Shown: piece after piece, positions 9,101 through 21,000 of the stretch
Layout of the letters: each line of letters starts with the position of its first letter
Numbering within the stretch: the first letter of the stretch is position 1
Assembly (NCBI GenBank): GCA_963930775.1
Contig: OZ005699.1
Span: 6,531,501 to 6,595,500, forward strand
DNA: 64,000 nucleotides
From: Cliona cf. orientalis
Lineage: Eukaryota > Porifera > Demospongiae > Clionaida > Clionaidae
Reading direction: 5' to 3'
Notes under the pieces: model-generated
What the model saw: the letters and a program-made list of their open reading frames with translations, nothing else
Told to the model about the DNA's origin: nothing
Database searches by the model: none
Program-made: the position numbers and the translations under genes

Positions 9101-10744
9101 TCCACACTTTCCATACAACATCTGTATATAGAGTTCAGTGAGTGCACTTGCCCTGTTGGCTTTCAGCCTCTTGATAGTGATACAAGCTGTGAATGTGATT
9201 GCGACTCAAAATTGTCTCCCTATATCACTAACTGCAACTTAACAACTAAATCTCTTGTGAGAGTGAAAACTAACTCATGGATCACTCACATCAATGACAC
9301 TGACCCACCTGGCTACCTCATTCATCCCAACTGCCCTTTTGACTACTGCCAATCTCCAACTGAGAATGTCAGCATGAATCTCAATCTTCCTGATGGAGCA
9401 GATGCACAGTGTGCTTACAATCGTAGTGGAATTTTGTGTGGAGGTTGTCAGGAACACCTCAGCCTCTCCCTAGGTAGTTCGCATTGCTTATCTTGTCCCA
9501 GTCACTGGCCTGCAGTGCTTGTTGTAGTTCTCCTAGCTGCCATCGTAGCAGGAATATTGTTGGTGACTGCACTGTTAGCCCTCAACATGACAGTGGCTGT
9601 TGGGCTGATCAATGGCTTTATCTTTTATGCCAACATTATAGCAGCTAACAATGCCGTCTTCTTTCCATCGTCAGAGCCTAGCTTTCCCACTGTGTTTGTA
9701 GCTTGGCTTAATCTGGACATAGGGATTGATGTCTGTTTCATTGATGGTCTTGATTCCTACTCCAAAACCTGGCTTCAATTGGCATTTCCTGTCTACATTA
9801 TCTCTTTAGTGATTATCGTTATCATAGTCAGTGAGTACTCCCCTCGATTTGCTGGACTACTTGGAAAGAGAGACCCAGTTGCAACTCTAGCTACACTAAT
9901 CCTGCTATCTTATGCTAAACTCCTCTCAGTGACTATCACAGCTTTGTCGTTTGCTGTCCTTAACTACCCCGATGGCTCACAAGAGACTGTATGGCTTCCT
10001 GATGGAAATGTGCCATATTTTCAAGGGAAGCATGTTGCTCTTGTCCTTGTTGCCCTGTTGATTATTCTAGTTGGTGTCCCCTACACAATTCTTCTCTTTC
10101 TCTGGCAGTGGCTTGTTCGTGCTCCAGAGTGGAAGGTTTTCAAGTGGACAAGGAACACAAAGCTCAGTGCCTTTGTCTCTGTCCACCACGCTCCATACAA
10201 CAGTAAGTATCGCTACTGGACTGGCTTGCTACTGCTTGTGAGGGTGGTCTTGTATATCACTGCTTCAGTCACTGTTTCCAGAGATCCTCAAACTTCACTT
10301 TTATCAACAAACATCTTAATTGGAGTGATGTTCTCTCTAAGCAAATTTGCTGGTGTAACTGTTTACAAAAACCTACTCATAGATATCTTGGATACAATTC
10401 TATACTTCAATCTTCTTGCATTATCTGCTTTTAGTTCGTATCGCTTCAAAATTGATACTAAAAAGCAGACAGCTGTGGCCTACACCTCTACCATCATAAC
10501 CTTTATCCTTCTGGTTGGAGTGATTATCTATCACGTCTATTTGCTGGTTAGAAAGGATCATCCCCGGCGGGGAGAGGAGGTGAATGAGTATCTCCTGGCT
10601 CCAGTTCAACCTGGTGAAGATGAAGTGACTCACTCTATCATTGAAATCCCCAAGCCTCGAGATCAGTCTCCAACTCCAGAAGAAGACAATGATCAGATTG
10701 TGGTCAGAGAAATTATATGCACAGCAACACCTGAGTATTGTTAA
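6167..10744 (+). CDS. Pmp-repeat beta-helix multi-pass membrane protein
   Basis: A single-exon frame of 1525 residues. It has a signal peptide (1-24, LLLFLLVYADSANS), followed by about 20-25 imperfect repeats of 22-31 residues (about 200-790) of the type FNITSSTFTNNSA..GGV. This GG[AV]-FxxN pattern is that of polymorphic-membrane-protein / right-handed beta-helix repeats, dense in N-glycosylation sites. A Cys-rich segment follows (about 990-1110: ECTCP, CECDC, LCGGCQ, HCLSCP). Then come 8-9 hydrophobic helices (about 1112-1475; first VLVVVLLAAIVAGILLV, last IITFILLVGVIIYHVYLLV) and an acidic cytosolic tail with PEED. The known repeat family favours an extracellular adhesion or sensing stalk on a channel- or receptor-like membrane core; that function is inference. 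Lack of introns over 4.6 kb contrasts with the 22-exon integrin gene. Copies of parts of this gene lie on both sides (5735 and 10981). Confidence 0.82.
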   Translation: MSCFSIRFCNLLLFLLVYADSANSQVHYYITPSLSVHCPGDPCLTLAQLTANSTSYLGNETNIFLSFLPGNHSLDGELSLSHADNFSMTGGNGTVFVECGSQLRRFSISETTFAMIKDLRFLGCGGNRVSQVEQFIVEDTIFEGVEGRGTALVLNQVTDASITRSSFLSNIHASILEHHDISPFASDQVILKYLYLNRNPSLAVGGALYTAFSNVSIVSSKFTGNRAEIGGALFAHNSSLHVVGSTYSYNKASFAGVIITSETSINIKNSNFIENAAIFHGGVMIAYRNSFNIHGITFTNNSANSAGANGGVMMIFDSLFNITSSTFTNNSAAYNGGVMRTFDSSFNITRSTFTNSAADSGGAISTLNSSFNITSSTFTNSTGYDGGVIWTSDSSFNITSSTFTNNSAEYGGVMYTRSDSSFNITSSTFINNSAAVYGGVMLCAFDSSFSITSSTFTNNSAADSGGVIYTVLSFDLLSNIISSTFTNNSAARNAGVLSTSYSSLNITGSTFTNNSAAEYGGVMEISDSTVNIASSTFTNNNAADSCGVAWASTSSVNIIGSSFYANKANSFGGIMFTIGSSTHIANGTFDYNSAGSLYIFNSNLTFSGYTRLENCAEQSNITVEAREEGGAITSFQSTVIFIGVSSLLNNQARHGGAILAIESKIIMYGETTIANNTAIVSSGGGISLQQSDLEVRGTCIISDNDAVRGGGIHATSSTIAIYQPGTLQFINNRAKNGSGLYLEVNAKLYVLKRDSELLMCRECKQLLFRDNHANYGGAIYVADNTNAGACSPDNECFIQTLALYQTNVGKDELINILFSGNTASEQGANIFGGLLDRCIPSPFAEVYNLQLEAPPYYSGVSYLGNITNITALDTISSLPVRVCFCKSESEFDCSYQPPTIKVKKGEAFNMPLSIVAVDQVNHSVDANIISSLSSQDGGFSEGQQIQSVRKNCSNVTFNVFSPHNYETINLFADGPCGSSTLSIQHLYIEFSECTCPVGFQPLDSDTSCECDCDSKLSPYITNCNLTTKSLVRVKTNSWITHINDTDPPGYLIHPNCPFDYCQSPTENVSMNLNLPDGADAQCAYNRSGILCGGCQEHLSLSLGSSHCLSCPSHWPAVLVVVLLAAIVAGILLVTALLALNMTVAVGLINGFIFYANIIAANNAVFFPSSEPSFPTVFVAWLNLDIGIDVCFIDGLDSYSKTWLQLAFPVYIISLVIIVIIVSEYSPRFAGLLGKRDPVATLATLILLSYAKLLSVTITALSFAVLNYPDGSQETVWLPDGNVPYFQGKHVALVLVALLIILVGVPYTILLFLWQWLVRAPEWKVFKWTRNTKLSAFVSVHHAPYNSKYRYWTGLLLLVRVVLYITASVTVSRDPQTSLLSTNILIGVMFSLSKFAGVTVYKNLLIDILDTILYFNLLALSAFSSYRFKIDTKKQTAVAYTSTIITFILLVGVIIYHVYLLVRKDHPRRGEEVNEYLLAPVQPGEDEVTHSIIEIPKPRDQSPTPEEDNDQIVVREIICTATPEYC

Positions 10745-10980
10745 ACTCTGGTGAATAACACAAATTAATAACATTAACACTCAGTAATTGCCATGATTAG
10801 CTAATCACAAACTGTTAGACTGTTTATTTACAAGTAGTTATTTCTATCGATGCTTTAATTTGTAGCTTCAGTAGCTATAGTCCCCTAATAATATTTTGTA
10901 ACTGGAATTTACTTTGTTGTCATTATTGAATAATGTTATGTTATGCTGTTCACGAACATAATAATAATATTATTATAATA

Positions 10981-11133
10981 TCGCCAACATAACAACATTA
11001 CGTACCATATTATCCTCTCTGCCTGTTCGATTTTGCTTTTTGTAAAAGTGAGAATGAGTTCGACTGCAGCTACCAGCCACCAACCATCATAGTCAAGAAA
11101 GGAAAAGCTTTCACTATGCCACTCGTTACAGTG
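10981..11133 (+). pseudogene. Fragment of a duplicated beta-helix membrane gene
   Basis: This stretch is about 88-90% identical by eye to 8761-8916 inside the intact gene, encoding the VCFCKSESEFDCSYQPP region. It has small insertions (TTTTGCTTTTTG) that break the frame. Nothing else of the gene follows, so it is a relic of a tandem or partial duplication. Confidence 0.75.
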
Positions 11134-12582
11134 ACCTCCCAACTGCGCCCAAAATCAAAAATCGCAGATGCGAGGCTGCCTGCAAGTTGAAAGAGTGTAT
11201 TAAAAGGACCTGGAGCCTGTGCATGTACATGTGTTGTTATATTACGCATAGCTATAGCTATCTGACTGACAAGTTATTCTCAGCAGTGGAGTAAGCCATA
11301 TCAACCCCTGGCACACCTAGCCTGTGATAGCTAGCTACTGAACTCATCAGCCATCAGCCACGTGACCATTGGATCCTGGCTGAAGGAGGAAGGAAGAGGA
11401 CCACATTCAGAGAGATGAAAGTATGCTATACAGTGGAGAATTATTGAAAGGAACTATGCACACACATACACATAGTCATTGTACTGTCATAGACTCACAT
11501 AAATTCACGATTAGGACTTGATGGCAGTGAATATTCAGAGGCGTAGGAAGACGATTTGGTAAACGGGAGCTCTGGTGCCTATGTTTACCCTAATCGATAA
11601 TACAAAATTAAATACTTCAGAGTGAATTAAGTATGACATTGTGTTCCACTCAGAAATTTCACCGGTGCACCAGCACCCGGTGCACCCATGCTTCCTACGC
11701 CAGTGATATTAAACAACAATGTATTATATCACACACAATACTCAAGTGGTACTATAATGAATATTTGATTGACTATGGCATCCAGCCGAGTGCCACAGGT
11801 GACATGATATGATTGTCACCCAGGGAACTAGCATTCTGATAGCTTCTATTATTTTAATAACTTGATGTAATGGGTATCATGACCAACAGAACTACCCAGA
11901 CCTTGGTCCCAGACAGTGCCAGGGATATAGCATTCAAGGCCATATGGCATGGCAACAGGCTGAGCAACAAATAGGCACTATAATACGGCAGATATTAATC
12001 TATCTGTGCTGGAAGTAGGAGTAGATCTAGATCTATAGCTAATTTAATATCAGCATGTGCTCTGTCTTTCTGCGAGTTTACATCCCTGACCATTCTTCTC
12101 TGTCACCTTTCTGACTCTGCTCAAGCTGAGCTGCATAGTGTGCACGCTCGAATAAGTTTGGTGTGGTACAGGGTCGTTAGTCATAGTTGCCCATTCCACT
12201 ATTCCATTCCACCGTTCCACGTTCCAGTGAATCTAGACTCCCGTTTTTTTCAGTGTCTGACTGATTTTATGGAAGATTTAGTAAGTGATCCAAATATTAT
12301 TATGATATTATTGTAGCTACAGTATTTGTAAGTCATGAAGTATTATGATGCATGAGTGCCATGCATGCTTGACTATTAATAGAAGGAAAAATTGTTGACT
12401 GTCGAACAAAGAGGTGAAGATTTCGACAAAGTTAAGGAAAGGGCCGGTAAGAGACTTAACTGAAGTCTAACAAAAAGTGTCCAATCACTGTAATTAACCA
12501 CCCAATTGTGTATCACTGCGTGTGATTATGTGAGTTTAGCTAGTGTTACTGTCTTGCATGGTGTAGCTATTATAATATTATG
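11134..12582. other. Gene-poor stretch
   Basis: No supported gene, RNA or long repeat. It contains scattered ATTATA and TAGCTAG strings typical of the window. Short open frames here are not supported by composition or splice signals. Confidence 0.5.
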
Positions 12583-13320
12583 TGACCTGGCAAGCAAAAA
12601 GGGGCTCTACTACAAATTGTGGTAAATCGCGTAGTAATGTTGACATTGCATTATTCATGGCAAGTTTGCAATTGCCATAGCAACCACTTTGGGCATTTCC
12701 CTTACATCAATAAAAATGACATCAATGTGTTCAGCATTCATTTAGAAAAAAGAACCATTGTTCTAGCACAATCGAGGCCAAGGCTACAGAAGTTTTTTTA
12801 ATCAATCATCGTTTTCAATGAGGTTAGAAACATTGGTACTTTAGGCTATCTGTGTTAGAAGCTATTCCTGGATTGTCAGAAGAAGTGAACTCTTGTTTTA
12901 CTCCATGGTAGAAGACTTTTCTGGCCATGACAATGCAGGGGAACCGTTGGTGATGAGCCCAGTAGCTACTTCTGATGATCTGGACAGGAGCCGAGAAGAG
13001 AAAGCTATTGTACGACAGCATTTTGATGAAATCCCTGATGGCACTGCTCCTTAAGACTCAATAAAATAGCCTGTTGGCTAGGTAGACACATAACTTGCCC
13101 AAAACCATCAGTTGCAAGACCATACACCACCTCTCATCCACAAAAAAAAGAGAAAAAGAGCCGAATGACGTCCATTAATTAGCGTTGCTATGGTGTTTTC
13201 TCCGTATCCGTACGGCAGATCACCACCAAAATGTTTTTGAATAGTTGTTAATTTATATAATTAAAAACAACCATATTTGAAAATTTTGGTCATAAGGGCC
13301 CTTTTGGCTTGCCAGGTCAA
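12583..13320. mobile_element. 738 bp non-autonomous TIR element
   Basis: The ends TGACCTGGCAAGCAAAAAGG (12583 on) and CCTTTTGGCTTGCCAGGTCA (to 13320) are about 20 bp inverted repeats. No transposase is present. Inside, 12906-13054 (+) is a 49-codon acidic frame beginning MVEDFSGHDNAGEP. It may be captured host sequence or chance. Confidence 0.65.
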
Positions 13321-15113
13321 GTGCATGCTGAGAAAATTAATAAGGGGCTTGAGCCCTACGTAATTGGGGAAGAGCCCCCTCATCCAGTGCCCATGTGCAG
13401 AGAGGGGTGTGAATATTATGCTGCAGCAGTATGTGACATTGTGATCAGTATATAGCTAATACCCAGTGCTAGCTAAAGCCAAATACTAGGTAAATTAATG
13501 TAGATTTCACTGCTCTTAGGCTTCAGCTCATCCTATTAATTAATCCCACCTGAATGATCTCCTTTCTCAGAGCAGGTCACCTATGTCATAGTTGTAGCTA
13601 AATTTATTATTATGTCCTATACCACCTCTATAATATTATTATAGCTATCTCTCTCACAGCAATGCTCCCTCTCTCTCTCCTTTCCCTCTAAACCTTCAGA
13701 ATCTCTTCTTTTATCCTTTTGGGGGAAGATCCTACTGGATGAGTCACTGTGATAGAGTAATGATGGAAAAATGTTAAATTTATATTATTATGTCTATACA
13801 TGCAGACAGAGTACGAGATGCTGCATATGGGTTTAAGAAAGTACACATAAAAGGAAAAAAACGTTATAATTACAAGTAAGTTATTTCATAGTAGCTATAT
13901 TATTAGTTAAGTTCTACCAGCAAATGTTGTATATTATATGTAGGTGCTGCACTATCATGTGATACCTTAACATAAAGCATCATTAAGATAATATTAAATT
14001 TATGATGTTAGGATAATTGCATTCCATGACTCATAATAATAATATTATATTAGCTATCTGGTATTTTTCTTTGCAAACTTTATTATTGGAAATCTTGTAA
14101 TAATTAATTAACTCACAGATCACCATTGCCAAATCGATTGAGTATTAGGCCAATTCCTTGAAAGATTATTATGACAATTAAATTAAATGTAGCACTGTAA
14201 ACACTTAACACCAGTATAGTTTGTCCTTTAAATTAATTCTTACCTTTGGTTTGAATTAGAGAATTAGAAGAGCCACGAGTGAGATAAGTAAAAAGGTGAT
14301 GGAGGGAGAGGGAATCTTGGAAGTCATATATATTATAATAATTTATTAAATAAACAATATCTTTTTTCCAATGCTCTAGCTTGATATTATAGTTTTAAAC
14401 ATGTTGGCATACTCTCTTAATTTATCTGAAAATACAATGCAACAGCTGTGACCACATGAATTTTGACATGACTACTATTAATGTTAGCAAGTTTCATCAG
14501 AGAAGAGCTAGCTATCTGATTCTTCTTTCAGAGTATTCAGGGCTATTCTTCTTTGCACGATTGCCTTAAATCGTGCTGCATCTTTGAAAAGTAATCATTT
14601 TTTAATCCTAGAACTGTATTGACTGCAATTTTAATGAATCAGAAGAGCTATTCACCATAATCAGCAAATATGACCAAATTAGAGTGAGTGTATATAGCTC
14701 TTACGTGATGACTCTCACTCACATCAGCAATTTGCCATAAGCCTATCAGCTACCCATGGTGCAATCTGGCGCTGCTGGTGATGACTAGTATTGTGGAGTA
14801 TTCAATAAATGGTTTTTGTTTTGTTTTCGTGGCCCATGGTACCCATACCCCCATGTGTGCACCACCTGTTTTGGAGAGCACTCCCAACGTGCCTGCCCCA
14901 AGCAGGCATAGTGATATTAACATGCATACCACTACAATTATAATATTATTATAATATTTATATACACAGTCACATGCAGTGTATAGTCCACTTCATTCAA
15001 ATCTGCTTAAGATAAATTCTTATCTAATTTGAATTCTTTCAAATGTACAATGTCATAGAGCTCAGAATACAATGTCATAATAAATTCGAATTAGTCTTTT
15101 TGCTTAAGGCCAC
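13321..15113. other. AT-rich gene-poor stretch
   Basis: No gene recognised. It is dominated by AATAATATTAT palindromes and poly-pyrimidine runs (13660-13690). No convincing exon with flanking splice sites was seen on either strand. Confidence 0.5.
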
Positions 15114-15425
15114 CCAGAATTAAATGTTTGTTTGAACTAACCCGATCAGCTGTAAAATTTAAAGCATCCAATATAGCTGAGTTTACTACAGGCATATTAT
15201 ACCGATTTGCGACTCTGACTTTTAATAGGACTAGCTATCTTAAAAATGTATAGCACAAACCTCTAGACAGCTGGAATACTACAAGTTTACATAGAAACAC
15301 TGGCACTTGTAATCATAGTAAAATTCTTTGGTTAATTATCATCTGCCCGATGACTGACCCTATACTATTTCGTGGTCATGATGTTTAACTTAGTTCAAAC
15401 AAACAATTTATTCTGTGTGGCCTAA
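15114..15425. mobile_element. ~310 bp TIR element with TTAA-like ends
   Basis: The left end TTAAGGCCACCCAGAAT...GTTTGTTTGAACTAA and right end TTAGTTCAAACAAAC...ATTCTGTGTGGCCTAA are about 34 bp inverted repeats. The TTAA-like termini would suit a piggyBac-type MITE, but the right TTAA is imperfect. Non-coding. Confidence 0.6.
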
Positions 15426-18005
15426 TATTTTAATATTATTGTAGCCAGCTTCAAATTCAGCATACAAAAGTACACATACTTATATAAAATTTAATACAAA
15501 ACATAGCTAGATCACGTGCCAGCTATAGAATTAAAAATCGGTGGGTCATAATAACCTAACGGCATGGGTTTTCTGAGTTGCAATCTTCAGATTCTTTCCT
15601 TTATAATTACTCATTGTTACGTGATAGCAATTGTTTTCATAGTAGTGATCAGTAATCACAATACTGCAATCCATAAATTAAATTTTAGCCGGTTCCTGGA
15701 AAAGCATGACATTGTGAATTATTAGATAAGTCACGTACTTTTAGAACTTAGATTAGATAATGCCAAGTATAGAAAGCAGTATTGTGCTCATCAACCAATA
15801 CTACTTCAACAATGTAACAATGGTAGGTGTGCAAATTAAAGAATATTATGGTGATTTCTTATCATGCATACAGTATTTTGTAAATTCGCATGTGACTAGA
15901 AGTGAGTGAAACTGAGATAACCCATGTTCTATTAACCGATTATACGCCATAGATGTGAAATCGCTCCAGTACAGCGCTATGGCACCGCCTATATATGAGA
16001 AGTCATAGGTTTTGCTTCCTGTCTATGACTACTGGGGGCCTCCCTTACCTACCGGTGGTGTGAGGTCACGGTTGACCCAACCCATCGTTCGTTACAAAAA
16101 ATATTGTTGTGAAGATTGACGATAATGGCGATTGATCCGGGTATGAGAGCGGTAGCTATGTTTTTTTCAAGGGAACCACTCAGTAAGCAGAAAAAATGGT
16201 CCGAAAACCATCACATAGTCGAGCTGGATGCATTGTAGAGCTATACAATGCAAGTATGCAACCTAGTAGATAATATTTGGTAAAGGGTCGTCAAAGCACC
16301 CTGCGCGCCCGTAATTTTTTTTATGGGCAAACTTGGCATTGCAAAATGCATGGCTTCCTATACAAACATAATACTATGGGAAAACTTCAAAGGGCCATAA
16401 CTTTAATTCTAAGGTGTGAATCAAAATTCTTTCAGGTCAAATCTCTAATTTCGACCCATTCTGCATGCAGGTGCAAAAATTAGCTATGTCCCCAAGCTCT
16501 CCCAACCCTAGTGGTGATGAAAATCATCTGTGTGGGGCGAGCCTTTGCAAAAGTCACAAGATTTATAAAGGGCCTGGGTACGAGGCTAGGGGTTGGTACC
16601 CCAATAGCTAGGCCTGAGAAGCTACCATGACGGTCAGGGGTGGATCCAGAATCTGTAGAAAGGGGGTACTCAGGTAAAAGACTGCGCGCGAAGCGTGCGA
16701 TTTTTTGACCACGCCCCTTTATTAATGAGCCACGCCCACAAATTGGGCGTGGCGGGGCTCTTTAAATAGAAAAAGTTAGCTGGAGAAAGACTGGGTTTGG
16801 GTTTGGGTTTGGGACTGTCGATCATCGTTTGTGTTCATCTATTTATGGATAATAATTATTATGATATCAACAGAAAATGGTTTGTATAATCAATAGTGAG
16901 TGAGATTCACTAGGCAGCAGCATCGGATGTGGGCGGGGCTCGCGATTTGCAGCGCGTGTAGCAAGATGATGTAAGAATATTCATGCCAGGTTTGAAGTTC
17001 GTAGTTGCTATGGTTCCACAGGCGTTTTAAAACAGTAATTATTGTTTTGGTGAATGGAGACTCGGAGTTAATGATGAGCTTGTATACTCTGTCGAAGGCA
17101 TACAGTACGTGCCACAAGAGCGATTATTCTGCTTTTATAGTGAGTGTATTAGTATGCACATCCTATGGGGTGGGGACATGGAAGGCAAACTATAGTAGCA
17201 TTACACAGTACACATAATCTGAATGATCGTATGCATTCTTTTATGATAATACTAATCGATAGCTTGTATAATGTATCATTTCCTTGCATTGATGTGGTTG
17301 CCACAGCATGCCACATGGTGTGCAGTATGCGTGGGATATAGCACTTCCCTGTGTATACTGAGTTATGTTGCACATGCACCATGGCAGCTACAATACAGTG
17401 GCTTTTGCACACGAACTGTGGTTTTTGCACACGCACCTGTCGGTTGTGCATGGCCTTATAATAATAATAATTATTATGACTGTACTGCAAGTGTTGCCAT
17501 TGAGATCATGCATGGATCAATATCAATCGTATACTGATATTAATTTGTACCTGTTATTGAACTGGGTTGGGGGACTGAGTATGCTGCTTGCAGTATAATG
17601 ATCCTTAGGTAATGGTCGTCATCCACATAATGAAGAGTTGATATTATACTTCAGCAGCTGATAACAGAGTTTCATACAGAATCACTGATTCTAATTACGA
17701 TTAAGTAGATGGAGGACCTGACATGCTGTTGCGGTGGGAAACTAATACAAATTAAATTTAATGGTATAATTATTGTGGGAAAGTTTGAGGGGGCGGGGGG
17801 ATCTGAGTTATAATTAGGGATGGGAAATCCCAGGGCATGCACCCCACCCTCTGTACGAAACACTGGGTATTATATATTATTATTTGTACGCCCTGGAATT
17901 ATTCAAGTACAATAATAACGTATTGACGGATGATGTTTATACAGCACAATCATAGCAACAATAATCTAAAGTGCTAGCTAGCTAGCTGTGTGATAAAAAA
18001 GAACT
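15426..18005. other. Repeat-rich spacer downstream of the integrin gene
   Basis: At about 16630-16760 lies a GC-richer piece (GACTGCGCGCGAAGCGTGCG, then CCACGCCC repeats) resembling the interior of the hAT-like MITEs at 52998 and 53343. GGGTACGAGGCTAGG at 16576 is an end of the TAGCCTCGTNCCC hairpin family. A GGTAATGGTCGTC motif is at 17608. No gene is supported. Confidence 0.5.
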
Positions 18006-21000
18006 TTAACGTCTATGCACACCATTATGGTTGGCAGTTAACGGGGCATGTGGTTGACGTACTCTGCGAATGGGATTCTCATAGTCTCTCTTTGGTGTGA
18101 TGTACAGCGGATTCTCATGCTGTGGGGGGGGGGGGGGGAGGAAGGGCAATGACATTAATTTTGTGAAACATGACATTGTATGAATTGATTACTTGAATCT
18201 GGCAATTAAGCTAAATTTTAGCTAATTATGCATAATATTATATAATGTCATACTAGATCAAACTACTAACAATTGTCTTCAGTTGCATGCATGGAAGTGA
18301 GGCTGATAGAAAAAAAAATCTAAATTTAACTTACAGGAGCATAATCTGCATCCTCCATTTCTCTAAGGAATTTCTTGTACTCCACTCGATCCTGCAAAGC
18401 AAAAGAAATTAGATTATTTTCAGTACTGTAAGGCGATGTTGTTCTTTCTACATGAGAGAATTAAAGCAGGCCTCTCAAATCTTTACAGTATTGATCGATA
18501 TTCATTCAAGTATTTCATGGATTGTAAAAAATTATGTGGCAACAATATTATTATCTATAGCATTAACAGCTGCAGTCCTGTGTAACATACCAAGACCATC
18601 AAGCAGATTTTGAGAATGAGAAGAGCCAAAAGTCCAACCAGCAGAATAGCACCAACTGCTGATCCAGCGATGATCCATGGCAGGAGTATATTTAGACAAA
18701 CATAGTCTTCAGAGTTGGCTATTAGGACAGGGTCAGCACTGTTGGTGCTGAAGAAGAACTCCACTGTACAACCTTCATACTCCAGGCTGCATGTGTCAAA
18801 GCTGTAGCGATCTGTAGTACGACATTGTTAAGTATAATGTAAAGTTATCACTGCCACATTAAAATTGAGTGAGCCAGTGTGCCGTACACATGCATTGTAT
18901 AAAAATTTAATGGTGATTGGCAGAAATAAAACTTGTGTATGTTCATCCATATAATTCACGATAATATACTTTTAGGACATACGCATGCACCTACCTGGTA
19001 TATCCTGATCCACCTCGAGCTGTTCAAATGTTTTGTTAGCACAATAGGTGGAGCAGTCAGTGGGAACAAGGCATGGTGCACTAGGACAGGGGGCGTCCAG
19101 GAAACACCGCACACAGTCATCAAGTTGATCACACAGGGTGGTCTATATGTAAAAATGACTTTGTATGTGAATTAATACTGAGCATCTATAATATATAAAT
19201 GCATAAACATAATATTATGTAGATAAGAAAGTTGGTGATAAAAAGTTATTTTTTTTTGTTAGTCTCGCTCGCTAACAGCAAAATACCCTACAATTGTTCA
19301 TAATTTGAGGCTATATGCAAGGAAAAGTGTACCGACTAAGTCATCTCCTGTTTGCAAAATAGAGATTCTATTTAATACGACTTCTGTTGATCAATAATCG
19401 AATATACTATGTACACATAAGGTATGCACTAATCTTGTAATCAAGGCCAAACTTAACACAGAAGCTTACCACGTCAATGCAGGTGTTTCCATAGGCAAAG
19501 AGCGGAGGAGGGCAGTTACAGCCATCACATCTACATTGATCATTGTTGTATGAATTGTCCACCTGGTTGTAGCACAGACTCTGCATTGGGCATTATTATG
19601 CAGTATCAAATATTATTAACCTGGCTATGTGGTCATCAAATAACACAAGATAATAGTACTCTTGGTAAACAGTATAAGATGGAAAGTCCATGGTGGTAAA
19701 GGATTGTCACTATGACATGCTATGCATGTACGACTTATAGTGAGCTAATCATTACGTCGTGAAAGTTGATGCCACATACACACAATCATACTTACCATAG
19801 GATAGTTTGTGTTGTAGCAATCATCTGGATCACATTCACAGCCTTCATCGATACCATCGGAGGAAGTTGTGCCTTGACCAAAATAGTTGTACCCTGACAA
19901 TGGAGCTCTGTCACATTCACATGTGTTGGACTCACAAATACATGTACCACGACCTATGAATTCAGGGAGAGAGAGAAAGAGGAGGAAGAACGATATAATA
20001 TTATAGGGATACAAAATACTATAATTGGACCCATGTATTAGAACTAAGCTAAGCACAGTTTTATTTAAAGATTCAAGGTAAGTACTATTAGCAATAATAC
20101 TCAGCATAATATTATCAAGTATCTAGTAGTGGCATATAGCATAGTAGACTACATTAATTAATTGTACTACATAGTTGCATTTGTATGGCTGACCCGAGCA
20201 GACTTGTTCCAATCCGGTTATCTCATTGATCTCTCTTCCGGGGCAGAAGTTTTTCACAGCATCACATTCACACCTCTCGCCAAATGCAGTTCCATTGCAC
20301 ACGCAAAACCCACAGGCATCACACTCAAAACCATTACAGTATTCATCGCTTCTGGAAAAATAATTGAAATTCAAGCACTTAGTGATTTTCAGAGAATCAC
20401 GTACGTACGTTAGCCAAGATAGAAGAATTTGACTATCTGATGAGATATTCGATTACAGTGAAATCCCTCAACATTGATTTATTAATAGCCATAATCCCAG
20501 GTGTTATGAATCAACACTACTACTGTAGCGTCCTGGGTAATTGTGTCCATGGGCCTAAAATTAGCTTACGGATTCAATCCACATGGATACTTATCCAGAA
20601 TATGCATACTGTAACATCATATTAGTATGTATGGATGCTGCCATGTTTACCCTTGAAATAATATTTGTAACTTACTGGCACATTCACATTAGTAAGAAGG
20701 CTGCTATACTGACCCCTCAAAATGTGATTATAATTTTAACTTACGTACTCGCACATTCCGAGCTGTTGACACTGGCATAGTGGACCAGAGAATCCTTCAT
20801 CACACTCACACACCCCACAGACCAGTTCACCCTGGCCATCACTACACACTGTGCTGTTTGGGATCTGTAAGTATGGAAGTTAGGTAGGAGGACCTAGAGA
20901 TGATGCATACAAATAATTATTGTACTTCAGGGTATGTAATTATGCCAAAGTGGTAAGGCAATCAAGAGCAAATAATTCTTAGCTTGTGCATAATTGCAGT

